Positions 1-6,414 of a DNA stretch of 17,655 bases are shown in pieces. This DNA is from Bacillota bacterium (GTDB lineage Bacteria; Bacillota; Clostridia; Lutisporales; Lutisporaceae). Within the stretch, counting starts at the first letter, position 1; each line of letters begins with the position of its first letter. The stretch covers positions 1 through 17,655 of the forward strand of contig JALNWH010000031.1 in NCBI GenBank assembly GCA_023230985.1, in the 5' to 3' direction. Under the pieces are notes generated by a model. That model was not told where the DNA came from, made no database searches, and saw nothing but the letters and a program-made list of their open reading frames with translations. The translations under genes were made by a program, and so were the position numbers.

Positions 1-145
1 ATCATATCTTACTACATCTTTGGATGGTTTATCTCGAAAAATGTTTACTCGTTAGAGCTGTTTTTTAATTTCTTTTATATATACCTACATATCGTATTGT
101 TGAAATATTATTTAATTTTATATCTCTTTACTGTAGATTATTAAT
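1..145. other. AT-rich noncoding end of the window
   Basis: No gene with a credible start and ribosome binding site is visible here on either strand. It lies downstream of rng and of hairpin repeat A in the direction of transcription, so it is probably the spacer and promoter region of the next minus-strand gene outside the window. In many Firmicutes rng is followed by rplU, but nothing here proves that. Confidence 0.5.
76..104 (-). promoter_or_regulatory. Weak candidate sigma-A promoter leaving the window
   Basis: On the minus strand TTCAAC (99-104) is followed after 17 nt by TATATA (76-81). Both boxes resemble vegetative promoter hexamers, but in sequence this AT-rich such matches arise often by chance. 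It would drive whatever lies left of position 1. Confidence 0.22.
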
Positions 146-295
146 ATTTGATTAAGATTACGTTGTGGAAAGGCTTAGAATCTGTTAGCGCAGTGGAGGA
201 ATAGTTGCGTCAACTGTTTGAGCAAAGCGAGTTTTGGCGCAACCCGTAGCAAGCTTACAGATTATTAGCCTTGGAACTCAGTAATCGTAGCAAAT
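146..295. repeat. Hairpin repeat A (long version)
   Basis: This is a noncoding, imperfectly palindromic element of about 150 bp. Its left end (146-170) matches 4641-4665 at 23 of 25 positions, and its right end (265-287) matches 4674-4696 at 20 of 23. The ends are inverted relative to each other, GATTAC (156-161) pairing with GTAATC (281-286), with further pairing in the AATATTTG/CAAATAT flanks. The centre (179-263) is an extra nested hairpin that copy B lacks. It sits between rng and the end of the window and carries no ORF. It could be a MITE-like mobile repeat or a structured RNA element; I do not recognise the family with certainty. Confidence 0.7.
179..263. repeat. Nested inner hairpin module of repeat A
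   Basis: AATCTGT (179-185) and ACAGATT (257-263) form a perfect 7-bp outer stem. Inside, GTTGCGTCAA pairs with TTGGCGCAAC with one mismatch. The arms outside the module, GGCTTAG and ATTAGCC, extend the outer helix with about two mismatches. The module is absent from the related element at 4641-4704, so it is either an insertion there or a loss from that copy. Confidence 0.6.
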
Positions 296-386
296 ATAAT
301 AAGCTGCATTAGTAGTAAGCTAAAAATTGGCCAATAGCTACCAGACAAATTTTCAAATTAAGCCACTGTTCTTAAAACGGATGAGA

Positions 387-1868
387 TTACTTTTTTAGTA
401 TTATATTATATTTGTCTTTTTGCAATGAATTATTTGACGACATACTTATATTTGCAGATTCGGTCTTTGCTACTATATCAATATATTTCAAATATCCGAC
501 CAGATTTTTCTTTATTTCCGGATGGACTTCAATCTTAATATTTTTTGTGCCTTTTTCATGTAAGAGCAATTTTTTTAAGTCCTTCTCTATCAGCTTGATC
601 ATTGTTTCAGATGAGATTATTTTTCCCGAACCCATGCAATAGGGGCAGTGCGAAAGCATTTTATCTTCTTTTGAAGGGACAACCTTTTTCCTCGTCATTT
701 CCAGTAAACCAAGGTGTGTTATTCCCCATATGCAAGACTTGCTCCTATCGTTTTTTAAAGCATTTTTCATCACTTCTATAACAAGATTTTGATGCTCTTC
801 ATCTTCCATATCTATGAAATCAATAATTATAATGCCGCCTATATCTCTTAACCTCAATTGCCCTGCTATTTCCCTCGCTGCTTCAATATTAGTTTTTAAT
901 GCCGTGTCTTTTAAATTTTTTCCGCCTATATATTTACCCGTATTTACATCAACAACTGTAAGCGCTTCTGTTTGTTCTATAACAATATATCCACCGCTTT
1001 TTAGCCATATTTTCTTACCTAAAAGTTTCTCCAACTTTTCATCTATATTATAATAGCCGAATATATCGTAGCTTTTATTAAAATATTTAATTCTATCTAG
1101 TAAAGTAGGTGAGATATTATTTGTTATTTCTAAGGCTTTATTAAAAAAACTTTCTTCATTTACAATTAGCCTTTCGGTATCATAGGTAAACATATCTCTC
1201 AAAGTCCTATAGAATAAATCCATATCCTTATGCACTAGTTTCGGTGCTGACACTTGATTGGATTTATTCGATATATCTTGCCATAAACCCATTAAAAACT
1301 TTATATCTGTTTCAAGTTTTTCGATATTACAATTTTCTGCAACTGTTCTTACTATTATACCCATATTATCAGGTTTAACCGATTCTACCATTTCCTTCAA
1401 TCTATTTCTCTCTGCTTCATTTCCTATTCTTCTGGAAATACCGATATAATCAACAGTTGGCATTAAAACAGTATATCTACCGGGAAGTGTTATATGGGTT
1501 GTAATCCTGGCACCTTTACTGTCAATAGGGTCTTTAACAACCTGAACCAGTATTTCCTGCCCGGATTTAAGCAAATCACAAATATCATATGAAATATCGG
1601 GTTCTATAATATCTTCGTCTTCCAAACTAAAAAAATTTGGCAATACATCTTTTATATATAAGAACGCATTACGTTCTTCACCTATATCAACAAAAGCCGC
1701 TTGCATGCCTTGTAACACATTTTCTGTTTTGCCTTTATAAATACTCCCTACTATACTATGTCCTTCCTGTCCCTCCACATGTATTTCAGTTAATTCCCCA
1801 TCTTCCAATAAAGCAGTCCTTATTTGTCCAAAACTTGCATCAATTATTATCTCTTTTATTAATCTCAC
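387..1868 (-). CDS. rng: Ribonuclease G (RNase E/G family)
   Basis: This is a 493-residue endoribonuclease of the RNase E/G family, close in length to E. coli RNase G (489 aa). These enzymes cut single-stranded AU-rich RNA and act in rRNA maturation and mRNA decay. An S1-like RNA-binding segment occupies about residues 38-125. The metal-binding aspartates of the DNase I-like domain appear as D307 (in VVDVNT) and D350 (in IIIDFIDM). C408 and C411 (CPYC) match the zinc-link. The start is read as GTG at 1868, the only standard start codon near the family's usual N-terminus (KEIIID). The strong Shine-Dalgarno run AAAGGGG almost touches this GTG, which is unusual. It is the last gene after the radical SAM and DUF2344 genes, 24 bp from the latter, and probably shares their transcript. 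I see no clear intrinsic terminator after it. Confidence 0.93.
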   Translation of the reverse strand: MRLIKEIIIDASFGQIRTALLEDGELTEIHVEGQEGHSIVGSIYKGKTENVLQGMQAAFVDIGEERNAFLYIKDVLPNFFSLEDEDIIEPDISYDICDLLKSGQEILVQVVKDPIDSKGARITTHITLPGRYTVLMPTVDYIGISRRIGNEAERNRLKEMVESVKPDNMGIIVRTVAENCNIEKLETDIKFLMGLWQDISNKSNQVSAPKLVHKDMDLFYRTLRDMFTYDTERLIVNEESFFNKALEITNNISPTLLDRIKYFNKSYDIFGYYNIDEKLEKLLGKKIWLKSGGYIVIEQTEALTVVDVNTGKYIGGKNLKDTALKTNIEAAREIAGQLRLRDIGGIIIIDFIDMEDEEHQNLVIEVMKNALKNDRSKSCIWGITHLGLLEMTRKKVVPSKEDKMLSHCPYCMGSGKIISSETMIKLIEKDLKKLLLHEKGTKNIKIEVHPEIKKNLVGYLKYIDIVAKTESANISMSSNNSLQKDKYNIILKK

Positions 1869-1892
1869 CCCTTTCTTTATTTTAATAAATGC

Positions 1893-2597
1893 TTAGACAA
1901 CGTCAATCTCAATCAATGGAATCATCACATTATTTTTTTCTGTAAAAAGTTCAATTTTTTTAATTTTATAATCCCGTATATTAAATCCTAAATAGTCTTC
2001 AAAAGCTTTTATAATTAGTTCCGGCTTAAGATTTGCGGAGCTTCCACAAGAAACTATGCAATCAATTTGTAAACCTTTGCCATATTCAAGCAACTTGACT
2101 TCTTTTATTAATGGCTTTATATCTACACTGACTATTTTTTTTATTTTAGGTTTTTCTTTATCAACATTGATGTTCCTTTGATTTATAAAATCTTGAAAAG
2201 CATTTTCAACAGCATCTCTATTTTCAGGTTTTACCCTGAGATTTAACAAATATCTACAATGACTAACTATGGACATGGAACTTTTGGCTTTTTCATTTAA
2301 CAAAGCTATATCAGTTACTTTTATACCTTGAGGCAATTTGTTATTTAGACTATCTTTAATTGCAATCATATCAAAACTATCATCGTTAATAGCGATATCC
2401 AGGTATTCACCTATGCTTTCTATGCCCAGGCTCAATGCTTGTCCAAAAGACATTTCAGGGCGGGGGTTAAATCCACCGGAATAAACCAGAGGGAGTTTCG
2501 CTCTTCTCATAGCCCTTTGAAATGTTCTCATTAAATCTAGGTGAGATATAAATATAGCCTCTTTTTCTTTTTTAAATTTCAATCTTATTCTTGTCAA
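1893..2597 (-). CDS. DUF2344 / TIGR03936 family protein
   Basis: This 234-residue protein is of the DUF2344 family, which in Firmicutes is encoded next to, or fused with, a TIGR03960-type radical SAM protein. Its biochemical role is not settled to my knowledge. The family signature is at residues 18-50: SHLDLMRTFQRAMRR followed by YSGGFNPRPEMSFG. The start is TTG at 2597: it overlaps the preceding gene's TGA stop in the 4-nt sequence TTGA, and GAAAGGTG lies about 10 nt upstream. An ATG just before it is followed directly by a stop and cannot be the start. The overlap suggests translational coupling to the radical SAM gene, so the frameshift in that gene could lower expression of this one. Gene and family are secure; function is unknown. 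Confidence 0.87.
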   Translation of the reverse strand: MTRIRLKFKKEKEAIFISHLDLMRTFQRAMRRAKLPLVYSGGFNPRPEMSFGQALSLGIESIGEYLDIAINDDSFDMIAIKDSLNNKLPQGIKVTDIALLNEKAKSSMSIVSHCRYLLNLRVKPENRDAVENAFQDFINQRNINVDKEKPKIKKIVSVDIKPLIKEVKLLEYGKGLQIDCIVSCGSSANLKPELIIKAFEDYLGFNIRDYKIKKIELFTEKNNVMIPLIEIDVV

Positions 2598-2995
2598 TTA
2601 CATTTTACACCTTTCTCAAAAACATTTATACCGCAATTTATACAATTTGATCTGCAATCCTCTGTAGTCTCTTCTTTGAAAGCTTTTTCGTATTCTTTTT
2701 TCAAATATTCTTTAGTAACACCTATATCTATATGATCCCAAGGGAATTTTTCTCCTATGCTTCTTTTTCTGGCAGTATAAAAATCAGGGTTTATATCGCA
2801 TTGTTTAAAAGCTTCAGACCATAGATTTGCCTTGAAATGCTGCTCCCAGCTATCGAATTTACAGCCAAGTTCCCAAGCTTTAATTAATACTTTTCCTAAC
2901 CTCCTATCACCCCTCGCAAATACTGCTTCCAGATAGCTTAAATAAGGTTCATGCCAGTTGAATTTCAAGCCTCTTCTTTTTATCAGTTTTTGCAA
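2594..2995 (-). CDS. C-terminal fragment of the frameshifted radical SAM gene
   Basis: From its first ATG this frame encodes 133 residues. The homologous frame really begins further upstream, at about 3046. It carries the conserved end of the family: LKFNWHEP, then LEAVFARGDRR, PWDHIDIGV, and a closing cysteine-rich tail (CRSNCINCG) that may bind metal. I see no good ribosome binding site before the ATG at 2995, so independent translation is doubtful. It should be read as the 3' part of the gene starting at 4446, not as a separate gene. Its TGA stop overlaps the TTG start of the DUF2344 gene. Confidence 0.8.
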   Translation of the reverse strand: MQKLIKRRGLKFNWHEPYLSYLEAVFARGDRRLGKVLIKAWELGCKFDSWEQHFKANLWSEAFKQCDINPDFYTARKRSIGEKFPWDHIDIGVTKEYLKKEYEKAFKEETTEDCRSNCINCGINVFEKGVKCN

Positions 2996-3021
2996 GTGTC
3001 TCTGTTTTTTCTTTAGTAATT

Positions 3022-4446
3022 CTACACTATCTTGGGGTTCCCATTGAATGGAGTAAAAGGTTTTGGGACAAAAGAAGATACACTAACCGTCAAGCTGATT
3101 CCTTTTCTTCTCTTTTCTTTGAGTAGTTTGTAATAATCTCCTAATACTTTATGGCTTATTTCTGCTATTCCTTCTATATCTTCCATTGTTTCTGTAGGAA
3201 GACCCATCATAAAATAAAGCTTTATATTGCTATAACCTGAATCAAATGCGGCATTTACAGAACCCATCAAATCATCTTCGGTAACGTTTTTATTTATAAC
3301 ATTCCTAAGTCTTTGAGTTCCTGCCTCAGGCGCAAAAGTTAGCCCGGACTTTCTGACTTTTTGTACATCATCTAAAAGTTTTAAAGTCAATGAATCTATT
3401 CTCAAAGAAGGCAATGATATCCCTATTTTATCTTTCTCATACCTTTCCAATAAATTTTCTACCAGTCCGGTAAGGTATGAATAATCACCGGTAGATAAGG
3501 ACGATAAGGATATTTCATCATAACCTGTGCTGTCCAAAATCTTTTGTGTTGTATCCAATAATTCTTCCACTGTCCGTTCTCTAACAGGCCTATAAATCAT
3601 TCCTGCTTGACAAAATCTACATCCTCTGGTGCAACCTCTAAAAATCTCTAGGATTACTCTATCATGCACTATATCTATTAATGGTACTATTAACTTATCA
3701 GGATAATATGAACCGGAAAGGTCTTTTAGTATTCTCTTTTTTACTTTTTTAGGTGTTTCTTCTGCTATCGGTTCGACGCTTTCTATTGTATTATCTTCAT
3801 TGTAGTTTACTTTATAAAAAGAAGGAACATAAACTCCTTGCACTTTTGTTAATGACTTAAGAAAATCTTTCTTTTTCTTGTTGCTATCTTTCCACTGCTT
3901 ATATATATCCATAATCTCTAATATAATCTCTTCCCCGTCTCCAAGAATAAAAAAATCTATTATACCACTTAAAGGTTCGGGATTATAAGCACATGGTCCT
4001 CCTGCAATAATAAAGGGTGTGCCTTCTCCTCTTTCTTCCGATAATATAGGCACACCGGCCAGATCCAACATGTTTACTATATTAGTGTAACTCATTTCAT
4101 ACTGAAGGGTAAAGCCTATGAAATCAAATTTGTCTATATAATCTTTACTTTCTAAAGTAAATAGTTTTATATTTTCTTTTCTCATTAGGATTTCCATATC
4201 AGTCCAAGGCGCAAAAACTCTCTCACAATATATATATTTTTGTTCATTAAGCAAATGATATAGTATCTTCATACCTAAATGAGACATGCCTATTTCATAT
4301 ACATCGGGAAAACAAAAAGCAAATCTAATATTTACATCTTCCGGATTTTTATTAATACTGTTCCATTCATTACCTATATATCTGCCGGGTTTTTCAATTT
4401 GATAAAGTAATTTATCAAATAAATAATCTTTTGTTTTAGCATCCAA
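3022..4446 (-). CDS. Radical SAM protein, N-terminal 467 residues plus frameshifted tail
   Basis: As read, this frame makes a 474-residue protein whose last seven residues come from the wrong frame. Residues about 40-190 form the B12-binding-like N-terminal domain (FPDVYEIGMSHLGMK; GGPCAYNPEPLSG). The radical SAM core follows, with the 4Fe-4S ligands C272, C276 and C279 (CTRGCRFC) and the later FAPEAGTQRLR and MMGLPTET motifs. Such proteins bind a 4Fe-4S cluster and S-adenosylmethionine to start radical chemistry; the substrate of this subfamily is not known to me. The catalytic core is complete, so a truncated product could still bind the cluster, but it would lack the conserved C-terminal third. 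It is the first gene after the leader at 4447-4713. Confidence 0.85.
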   Translation of the reverse strand: MDAKTKDYLFDKLLYQIEKPGRYIGNEWNSINKNPEDVNIRFAFCFPDVYEIGMSHLGMKILYHLLNEQKYIYCERVFAPWTDMEILMRKENIKLFTLESKDYIDKFDFIGFTLQYEMSYTNIVNMLDLAGVPILSEERGEGTPFIIAGGPCAYNPEPLSGIIDFFILGDGEEIILEIMDIYKQWKDSNKKKKDFLKSLTKVQGVYVPSFYKVNYNEDNTIESVEPIAEETPKKVKKRILKDLSGSYYPDKLIVPLIDIVHDRVILEIFRGCTRGCRFCQAGMIYRPVRERTVEELLDTTQKILDSTGYDEISLSSLSTGDYSYLTGLVENLLERYEKDKIGISLPSLRIDSLTLKLLDDVQKVRKSGLTFAPEAGTQRLRNVINKNVTEDDLMGSVNAAFDSGYSNIKLYFMMGLPTETMEDIEGIAEISHKVLGDYYKLLKEKRRKGISLTVSVSSFVPKPFTPFNGNPKIV

Positions 4447-4524
4447 TACTTATGCCTCCTTATATTTCTTTCGTGATACTTCCCATCATTCCGCATTTCG
4501 ACTTTTATAATTCTAAAGATCCTT

Positions 4525-4619
4525 CGGTTATCACGGGCGGTCACAGACCGCGCTCATGCATTGTTAGATCATCTCTTAAGGGTCAAGATCCTTTGGCTAC
4601 TAAAGCCTCAGGATAACCG
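4525..4619. repeat. Extragenic compound hairpin (REP-like)
   Basis: CGGTTATC (4525-4532) and GATAACCG (4612-4619) are perfect inverted 8-mers that close the element. Inside are GCGGTC-ACA-GACCGC (4537-4551) and an imperfect hairpin at 4587-4614 (GATCCTTTGGCT against AAGCCTCAGGAT). AAGATCCTTCGG (4516-4527) recurs as AAGATCCTTTGG (4585-4596). The motif resembles the dispersed GATCCTTCGG...CCTCAGGAT extragenic repeats I remember from many bacterial genomes; that likeness is from memory. It is more G+C rich than its surroundings, which suggests an acquired repeat. Confidence 0.55.
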
Positions 4620-4631
4620 CATTTACTAAAA

Positions 4632-4713
4632 AGCTTATATATTTGATTAGGATTGCGTTGTGGAAGGATTTAGTTGGCCTTGGAACTCAGCAACCGAATC
4701 AAATGATATAGCT
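4632..4713. repeat. Hairpin repeat B (short version)
   Basis: This second copy of the family seen at 146-295 lacks the inner module. Its terminal inverted repeats run from AGCT at 4632-4648 to AGCT at 4697-4713 and match over 17 nt apart from two single-base bulges. The core (4641-4704) keeps the CGTTGTGGAA and CCTTGGAACTCAG blocks of copy A. It lies just downstream of the -10 box at 4714, so its outer arm would form the very 5' end of the radical SAM operon mRNA. Confidence 0.65.
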
Positions 4714-4742
4714 ATTATACCATGTCCCTGTATTTATTTTAA
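4714..4742 (-). promoter_or_regulatory. Extended -10 sigma-A promoter for the radical SAM-rng operon
   Basis: On the minus strand a perfect TATAAT (4714-4719) is preceded by TGG, giving the extended -10 motif TGnTATAAT. After a 17-nt spacer comes TTAAAA (4737-4742), which matches TTGACA at four of six positions. It lies about 37 bp past the spoIVFB stop and about 270 bp before the radical SAM start. This is the best vegetative promoter in the window. Confidence 0.62.
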
Positions 4743-4778
4743 AAGAGTTATTGGTAAATGTCTATAACTTATATTATT

Positions 4779-5606
4779 TTAAAGGATATCCTTTACCTTA
4801 CTATAGTAGTCCTTCGCTAAAAATCCATCTAAGATATCCGCCTCACTTAACTCTTTCAAAATACCTCCTCTTTCATCAAGAACCCTGATTATGCATATAT
4901 TCATAGGACTAAATTGTTCTATGATACTTTTTAAATCTGTTGCTTTAGATACTGTTAGTAATCTAATGCCCCTGCCTTTTCTTTTTAATACCCTCTTTTT
5001 TTTATTATTCCTGCTTAGCAAATAAACATAAGAACAATTTCTCTCTTCTTTTATAGCTCCGATGAAAACAAATATTCCCGTAATTATATACGATAACGTT
5101 GTTATGCCAATTATCAGCAGGTACGTATTAAATAATACAATTAAAATAGCCAATACTTTGCCACAAATAGTCAAAATTTTAGTTGCTCTTTTATAACTTA
5201 ATCGAAGCAAAAGAATATTTCTAAGAATCCTGCCGCCATCTAAAGGTAAAGCAGGAATTAAGTTAAATAAAAAAAGAGCAAAATTATATTTAAATACCAA
5301 ATCACTAAAATTTCCTTCGAATTGAAAAAAGACTAACGCAATTATAAGGCTTGTGATGGGGCCAACAGAAGCAATAATTAATTCTTCTATACCTCCATAT
5401 TTTATTATATTCTCCATAATAGCTATAGCCCCAAAAGGAAAGAGTTGAATCTCCATAACATTAATTCCCAATATTTTTGCCGCTATGCCGTGTCCTAATT
5501 CATGAATTAATACAGATATTAAAATAATGGATATTATCTTTATATAGCCCAAATAAAAGCTTATAAATAAAAAAAGGATAAAAGATATATTCATTTTTAT
5601 CCTCAT
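4779..5606 (-). CDS. spoIVFB: M50 site-2-type intramembrane metalloprotease, SpoIVFB-like
   Basis: This 275-residue polytopic membrane zinc protease is of peptidase family M50. The zinc-binding HELGH is at residues 35-39 in a hydrophobic helix. The third ligand motif PALPLDGGR (D123) follows a second helix bundle, with NLIP just before it. Hydrophobic segments at about 8-32, 76-94, 106-121 and 148-185 carry the catalytic core. The tail (about 213-275) resembles a CBS-type domain, as in B. subtilis SpoIVFB. There the enzyme cuts pro-sigma-K in the mother cell during sporulation. The start is ATG at 5606, with GGAGG 9 nt upstream; the next Met is too far from that site. It lies 23 bp after an M23 gene, the order of the spoIVF operon. 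The family is certain; the sporulation role is inferred from this pairing. Confidence 0.82.
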   Translation of the reverse strand: MRIKMNISFILFLFISFYLGYIKIISIILISVLIHELGHGIAAKILGINVMEIQLFPFGAIAIMENIIKYGGIEELIIASVGPITSLIIALVFFQFEGNFSDLVFKYNFALFLFNLIPALPLDGGRILRNILLLRLSYKRATKILTICGKVLAILIVLFNTYLLIIGITTLSYIITGIFVFIGAIKEERNCSYVYLLSRNNKKKRVLKRKGRGIRLLTVSKATDLKSIIEQFSPMNICIIRVLDERGGILKELSEADILDGFLAKDYYSKVKDIL

Positions 5607-5629
5607 TATTTTAACCCTCCGGATTCAAT

Positions 5630-6352
5630 CTATTGCTCAATCATTTCCAAAGGATTAATAGCCTTACCATCAACCCATATCTCAAAATGCAAATGGGGAC
5701 CGGATGAGTATCCTGTATCACCAACCTCCGCAATTTTATCACCTTGCTTAACTTTATGCCCTTCTTTTACTGTTATTTTTGAGCAATGTGCATATAAAGT
5801 GTCATAGATTCCTTTATTTATTTTTACATATTTCCCCAGTTCAATATCATCACCAATTTCAACTACAGTGCCTTCTATAGATGACCTTATTTCATCCCCA
5901 TAATTTCCGTCAATATCTATACCGTTATGTTGTTTAACAGTGTTAAATACCGGATGTATCCTTTCACCATAAAACGAAGTAATTTCTCCTTCCAATGGCA
6001 AAATAAATTCTGTTATATTCATATTTGATGCTTCACTGATTTTTGTTAAGTCATCAATTTCAATATCAGGTTTTGATGTCCTTAATGCATTTATTACTTT
6101 ATCTATACTGCTAAATTCTATTTCCCAGTTTAAGGCGCTTTTTATACCTTGAGTAATAACCTTTGTAATCTTAAAATCAATCGTATTTATAAACAAAACA
6201 ATAGATAAAATTGCAATAGCTATAAATGTTTGGTATAAAAACTTATCTCCGGGAGTCTTTTCTCTCCCATATGATTTATTACCAAATATATTGCTGATTT
6301 TTCTATATTCTTTTAAATATGTAATTTTAGCCGGGCCTTCTCTGTTGTCCAT
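5630..6352 (-). CDS. spoIVFA: Membrane-anchored M23 (LytM) peptidase, SpoIVFA-like
   Basis: This 240-residue protein has a basic cytoplasmic N-terminus (1-38), one membrane helix (about 39-57), a linker, and a C-terminal LytM/M23 domain (about 116-240). The M23 zinc and catalytic residues all appear present: H142 and D146 (HNGIDID), H189 (YAHC), and H220 and H222 (GPHLHFE). SpoIVFA of B. subtilis is a membrane protein with a LytM-like domain that holds and regulates SpoIVFB. The pairing with an M50 protease, the size and the topology all fit that role. The intact motif means that it could also be an active murein endopeptidase. The start is ATG at 6352, with GGAGGAG 6 nt upstream. The leader at 6353-6414 holds a candidate sporulation promoter and a possible Shine-Dalgarno-masking hairpin. 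Confidence 0.72.
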   Translation of the reverse strand: MDNREGPAKITYLKEYRKISNIFGNKSYGREKTPGDKFLYQTFIAIAILSIVLFINTIDFKITKVITQGIKSALNWEIEFSSIDKVINALRTSKPDIEIDDLTKISEASNMNITEFILPLEGEITSFYGERIHPVFNTVKQHNGIDIDGNYGDEIRSSIEGTVVEIGDDIELGKYVKINKGIYDTLYAHCSKITVKEGHKVKQGDKIAEVGDTGYSSGPHLHFEIWVDGKAINPLEMIEQ

Positions 6353-6361
6353 ATATATCTC

Positions 6362-6400
6362 CTCCGTTGCTTTTTCACTTAAAATATATGGATAACGGAG
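6362..6400 (-). promoter_or_regulatory. Possible Shine-Dalgarno-masking hairpin before spoIVFA
   Basis: On the minus strand CTCCGTT (6394-6400) is the perfect complement of AACGGAG (6362-6368), which is the first part of the AACGGAGGAG ribosome binding site. The loop is 25 nt. Any transcript reading through from minE could fold so as to hide the site. The upstream arm sits inside the spacer of the candidate promoter at 6383-6411, so mRNA starting there would lack it. Confidence 0.4.
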
Positions 6401-6411
6401 AATAATTATGA
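6383..6411 (-). promoter_or_regulatory. Candidate sigma-E-like sporulation promoter for spoIVFA-spoIVFB
   Basis: On the minus strand TCATAAT (6405-6411) is followed after 14 nt by CATATATT (6383-6390). The sigma-E consensus as I remember it is KMATATT, about 14 nt, then CATACAMT, giving six of seven and six of eight matches. Transcription would start near 6376, about 24 nt before the ATG and just ahead of the ribosome binding site. The spoIVF operon of B. subtilis is under sigma-E, which fits. Confidence 0.42.
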
Positions 6412-6414
6412 CAA

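Larger units (their letters stand above)
2594..4446 (-). pseudogene. TIGR03960-type radical SAM gene, broken by a one-base frameshift
   Basis: The two reading frames here are one gene. The upstream frame (3022-4446) ends ...PKPFTPFNGNPKIV and stops, while the family continues PFxWEPQDS. Shifting frame at about 3047 gives exactly that: after PFTPF the other frame reads QWEPQDSVELLKKKQ and runs on to the conserved NWHEP and ARGDRRL blocks. One base is missing, because TT at 3047-3048 stands where a Phe codon (TTT or TTC) should be. Replacing it gives an uninterrupted protein of 617 residues, a normal length for the family. It is either a recent pseudogene or a sequencing or assembly error; since everything else is intact, an error is quite possible. 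The start is TTG at 4446, with AGGAGG 8 nt upstream. Confidence 0.85.
4447..4713 (-). promoter_or_regulatory. Long repeat-built 5' leader of the radical SAM operon
   Basis: This stretch has no gene. It lies between a good promoter (4714-4742) and the ribosome binding site of the gene starting at 4446. In transcript order it holds hairpin repeat B (4632-4713), a compound hairpin closed by CGGTTATC/GATAACCG (4525-4619), and AGGAGG before the TTG start. Transcription should begin inside the outer arm of repeat B, so the mRNA would open with a hairpin. I do not recognise a known riboswitch and see no terminator with a U-run. The leader may simply be where repeats landed. Confidence 0.5.

Noticed and set aside
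361..375. AGCCACTG on the plus strand, reminiscent of a cobalamin riboswitch box
   Set aside because: It is on the strand opposite all genes and the rest of the riboswitch core is absent.
4447..4713. Leader of the radical SAM operon as a known riboswitch
   Set aside because: I cannot match it to any riboswitch core, and its folds are accounted for by two dispersed-type repeats.
4780..4795. A perfect 16-bp palindrome across the spoIVFB stop codon (TAAAGGAT/ATCCTTTA)
   Set aside because: It has no G+C-rich stem or T-run for termination, and one such palindrome in 17 kb of AT-rich DNA is near chance expectation.
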